A stretch of DNA of 64,000 nt from the NCBI RefSeq assembly GCF_900104595.1, contig NZ_FNVY01000004.1, forward strand, positions 496,001-560,000, given 5' to 3'. The notes under the pieces are model-generated. The model ran no database searches. It was not told the DNA's origin and saw only the letters and a list, made by a program, of their open reading frames with translations. Source of the DNA: Enterococcus timonensis. Lineage in GTDB: Bacteria; Bacillota; Bacilli; Lactobacillales; Enterococcaceae. Positions 62,012 to 64,000 of the stretch are shown piece by piece. Numbering within the stretch: the first letter of the stretch is position 1; every line of letters begins with the position of its first letter. Both the position numbers and the translations under genes were made by a program.

Positions 62012-64000
62012 ATGGCAACGTCTTTAGAAGCAAGTCTAAAGTTGCGCGATCAGTTTACCTCAACTCTGCAAAAAGTCGATTCGTCCATGCAAAAAGCCAC
62101 GAAATCCATGACTGGCTTTAAAGAGAAAGTTGCTGGCCCAGTACAAGCCTTGAAAAAGATGACTAACGCAGCAGCTGAAAGTTTTAGCAAGCTGCAGTCA
62201 AATGTAAAAAGTGGTATGTCAACAGCCGGCGAAGTAGTCAAGACTGGCACGGAAAGAATCATCACACTGTTTGGGAGTTTTGGGAATCGTATTTCGTCAC
62301 GGCTAAATTTATCGGGAATTAAAGATAAATTTAGCGAAGCTTTTAATAAGGTACAATCAGATACAACGGCGGGAGTTTCCGCGGTTGGAAGTGCAGCATC
62401 AGCTTTGAAATCTAAGCTCTCAGGACCAATGGATTCCGCGGTTGCGGTTGTCAAAACGGGCGCCGCAAAAATCAAAAACTTTTTAAAAGATTCTGGCGAT
62501 GCGTTTAAAATTTTTGGTGCGGATGCAAAAACAGGCTTAAGTAAAATTGAGAGTGCTTTTACGCCACTTGGTAATTTTCTTAAGGCAGGTGCAGTGGCGG
62601 GTACTGCTGCGCTTGTCGGATTAGGCAAAAAAATCTATGACGTGGCCGGCGGGTTTGATACTCAGATGTCGAGAGTTCAAGCCATCTCAGGGGCAACAGG
62701 CGACTCATTTCAACAAATGCGTGACCAAGCGATTGAACTTGGTGCTAAGACTGCATTCAGTGCAACAGAATCAGCGGCGGGTATGGAAAACTTGGCTTCT
62801 GCCGGTTTTAATGCACAAGAAGTTATTGCAGCTATGCCGGGACTTTTAGACTTGGCCGCAGTATCTGGCGGTGATGTGGCGCTTGCTTCTGAAAATGCCG
62901 CAACAGCATTACGAGGATTTGGACTTGATGCTGGCCAGGCAGGACACGTAGCCGATGTTTTCGCAAGAGCTGCTGCAGATACAAACGCTGAAGTTGGAGA
63001 TATGGGCGAGGCGATGAAATATGTTGCTCCAGTAGCTAGCTCGATGGGGCTATCTATTGAAGAAGTCGCTGCATCTATCGGAATCATGAGTGATGCTGGT
63101 GTCAAAGGCTCCCAAGCCGGAACGGCGTTGCGCGGTGCTTTATCGCGTTTAGCTAAGCCCACCGACGCAATGCAAGAAACAATGGGTCAACTCGGACTCA
63201 ATTTTTATGATGCAAATGGCCAGATGAAGCCTCTTACTGACCAAGTGGGCATGTTACAGGGTGCTTTTAAAGGATTAACACCGGAACAACAACAGAACGC
63301 ATTGGTGACTCTGTACGGCCAAGAATCACTATCTGGGATGATGGCATTAGTTGCCAAAGGTCCCGAAGCTCTTGGTAAATTAACAAATTCCTTAAAGGAT
63401 AGTTCAGGCGCTGCTGCTGAAATGGCTGAAATTATGCAAAATAATCTCCAGTCGAAGTTAGAACAACTTGGAGGCGCGTTTGAATCTGGCTTAATCAACA
63501 TTGGTGACCGGATTTTTCCAATCATTAAACCTGTCATTGAAGAGTTTACTACCTTCATTGAAAAAACTTTATCAGCGGATAGCATCGGAAAATTTTTCGA
63601 TAAGCTTGCAAAATATGGGGCTGTTTTAAAATCAGCTTTTGATGATGTTAAAGGTCCGGTTTCTGATGCGTTCGGCGCAATCAAGGATAGCTTAAATGAA
63701 CTCAATGGCGGATTTGGCAGTGAAAAGAGCGTCGGAAACTTTAAAGATTTTGTTAGTGGAATTACTGAAGGAATTAAAAAACTTGCAGACTTCGCTGAAA
63801 AGCACGCTGACTCAATCGCCAAAATAATTGATATGCTACCAAAAATTGCTGGAGCATTCTTGGCTTTCAAAATAGGCAAAGGGATTTTAACTCCATTCTT
63901 GAATTTCGGTTCGGGAATCCTGACTTTAACAAAAGGATTTGGGAAACTCGGCGGCGGATTAGGAAAAGCCATTGGCGGTATTTTTAAGAAATTACCGGGT
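62012..64000 (+). CDS. Tail tape measure protein (partial, runs off the window)
   Basis: 663 codons without a stop to the window edge; ATG 62012 behind CAGGTGAG. The N-terminus is coiled (LEASLKLRDQFTSTLQKVDS). The TP901-type TMP core begins near residue 215 (FDTQMSRVQAISGATGDSFQ; LGAKTAFSATESAAGMENLA; GVKGSQAGTALRGALSRLAK). Low-complexity Gly/Lys helices follow. It sets tail length and is threaded by DNA on ejection. Confidence 0.93.
   Translation, partial: MATSLEASLKLRDQFTSTLQKVDSSMQKATKSMTGFKEKVAGPVQALKKMTNAAAESFSKLQSNVKSGMSTAGEVVKTGTERIITLFGSFGNRISSRLNLSGIKDKFSEAFNKVQSDTTAGVSAVGSAASALKSKLSGPMDSAVAVVKTGAAKIKNFLKDSGDAFKIFGADAKTGLSKIESAFTPLGNFLKAGAVAGTAALVGLGKKIYDVAGGFDTQMSRVQAISGATGDSFQQMRDQAIELGAKTAFSATESAAGMENLASAGFNAQEVIAAMPGLLDLAAVSGGDVALASENAATALRGFGLDAGQAGHVADVFARAAADTNAEVGDMGEAMKYVAPVASSMGLSIEEVAASIGIMSDAGVKGSQAGTALRGALSRLAKPTDAMQETMGQLGLNFYDANGQMKPLTDQVGMLQGAFKGLTPEQQQNALVTLYGQESLSGMMALVAKGPEALGKLTNSLKDSSGAAAEMAEIMQNNLQSKLEQLGGAFESGLINIGDRIFPIIKPVIEEFTTFIEKTLSADSIGKFFDKLAKYGAVLKSAFDDVKGPVSDAFGAIKDSLNELNGGFGSEKSVGNFKDFVSGITEGIKKLADFAEKHADSIAKIIDMLPKIAGAFLAFKIGKGILTPFLNFGSGILTLTKGFGKLGGGLGKAIGGIFKKLPG

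Larger units (their letters stand above)
33663..64000. mobile_element. Prophage (left arm and about 30 kb; right end outside the window)
   Basis: From just behind pepC to the window edge all genes are phage modules in standard order: integrase, repressor/cro, replication, packaging, head, contractile tail. The left attachment site should lie in 33663-33714. It cannot be defined because attR is not in the window. Two GGGGGCAG repeats (33690-33697, 33701-33708) lie there. Lysis and tail-fibre genes are expected downstream. Confidence 0.95.

Noticed and set aside
62050-63972. Long minus-strand frames opposite the tape measure gene (62050-62628, 62710-63162, 63205-63972)
   Set aside because: Antisense shadows of an Ala/Lys-rich gene: Ser/Pro/Ala-rich products, no ribosome sites, against operon direction.

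Overview
The window is chromosomal DNA from a low-GC lactic acid bacterium of the order Lactobacillales, most likely Enterococcaceae. This is an inference from AT-rich codon use, strong AAGGAGG ribosome binding sites, the MurT/GatD pair, a Met-type T-box in front of metNIQ, PepC, and a heterodimeric ABC multidrug exporter of the EfrAB/LmrCD/BmrCD type. Roughly the first 33.7 kb is host backbone. The rest, to the window edge and beyond, is an integrated tailed phage.

Host part, left to right. A TetR regulator with a double palindromic operator precedes two ABC half-exporters. Next come a VOC dioxygenase-like protein, a serine hydrolase and mannose-6-phosphate isomerase. Opposite them lie murT-gatD (lipid II amidation). 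A WrbA-like flavoprotein follows, then a sigma factor overlapping a membrane-anchored PH-like protein. The run tdk, prfA, prmC, Sua5-type synthase, glyA, upp covers nucleotide, translation-termination and one-carbon functions. An intact ISL3-family element (17712-19206, exact 8-bp target duplication) sits in the T-tract of the upp terminator. Between it and a DUF2187-like gene lies an unusual array of alternating 75-bp imperfect palindromes. After tRNA-Thr(CGT) come rodA, a Spx/ArsC-like gene and a GcvH-like gene, then the T-box-controlled metNIQ operon. Then follow a quinone/aromatic-type dioxygenase with a flavin reductase, a frameshifted OB-fold membrane protein, trpS, a decayed small membrane protein, tRNA-Thr(GGT), a GNAT gene, a GntR/DUF5808 pair and pepC.

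Prophage part (about 33.7 kb to beyond 64 kb). The lysogeny arm on the minus strand holds a tyrosine integrase, a candidate small RNA, a membrane-anchored protein, an ImmA/IrrE-like protease with zinc ribbons, and a CI-like repressor. A divergent operator region leads to cro. The early genes include a protein with a sliding-clamp-like C-terminus, DUF2800, DUF2815, a family A DNA polymerase, a frameshifted methyltransferase, and a VapE-type primase-helicase. A dense cluster of TGGATAC iterons is the likely phage origin. VRR-NUC, HNH, an interrupted SNF2 helicase and an ArpU-like late regulator follow. The late genes are small and large terminase, portal, a MuF head protein fused to a zincin-like domain with two small genes behind it, scaffold, capsid, connectors, tail sheath, tube, tail chaperones with a textbook -1 frameshift site, and the start of the tape measure. 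Sheath and tube genes make this a contractile-tailed (PBSX/myophage-like) phage.

Four genes (27309-28000, 29167-29359, 44603-45063, 48585-49967) are interrupted by small indels or a stop. They are either real decay or assembly errors, and raw reads would decide. The most notable items are the 75-bp palindrome array, the MuF-zincin cassette, the clamp-like protein, the iteron origin and the -1 frameshift site.
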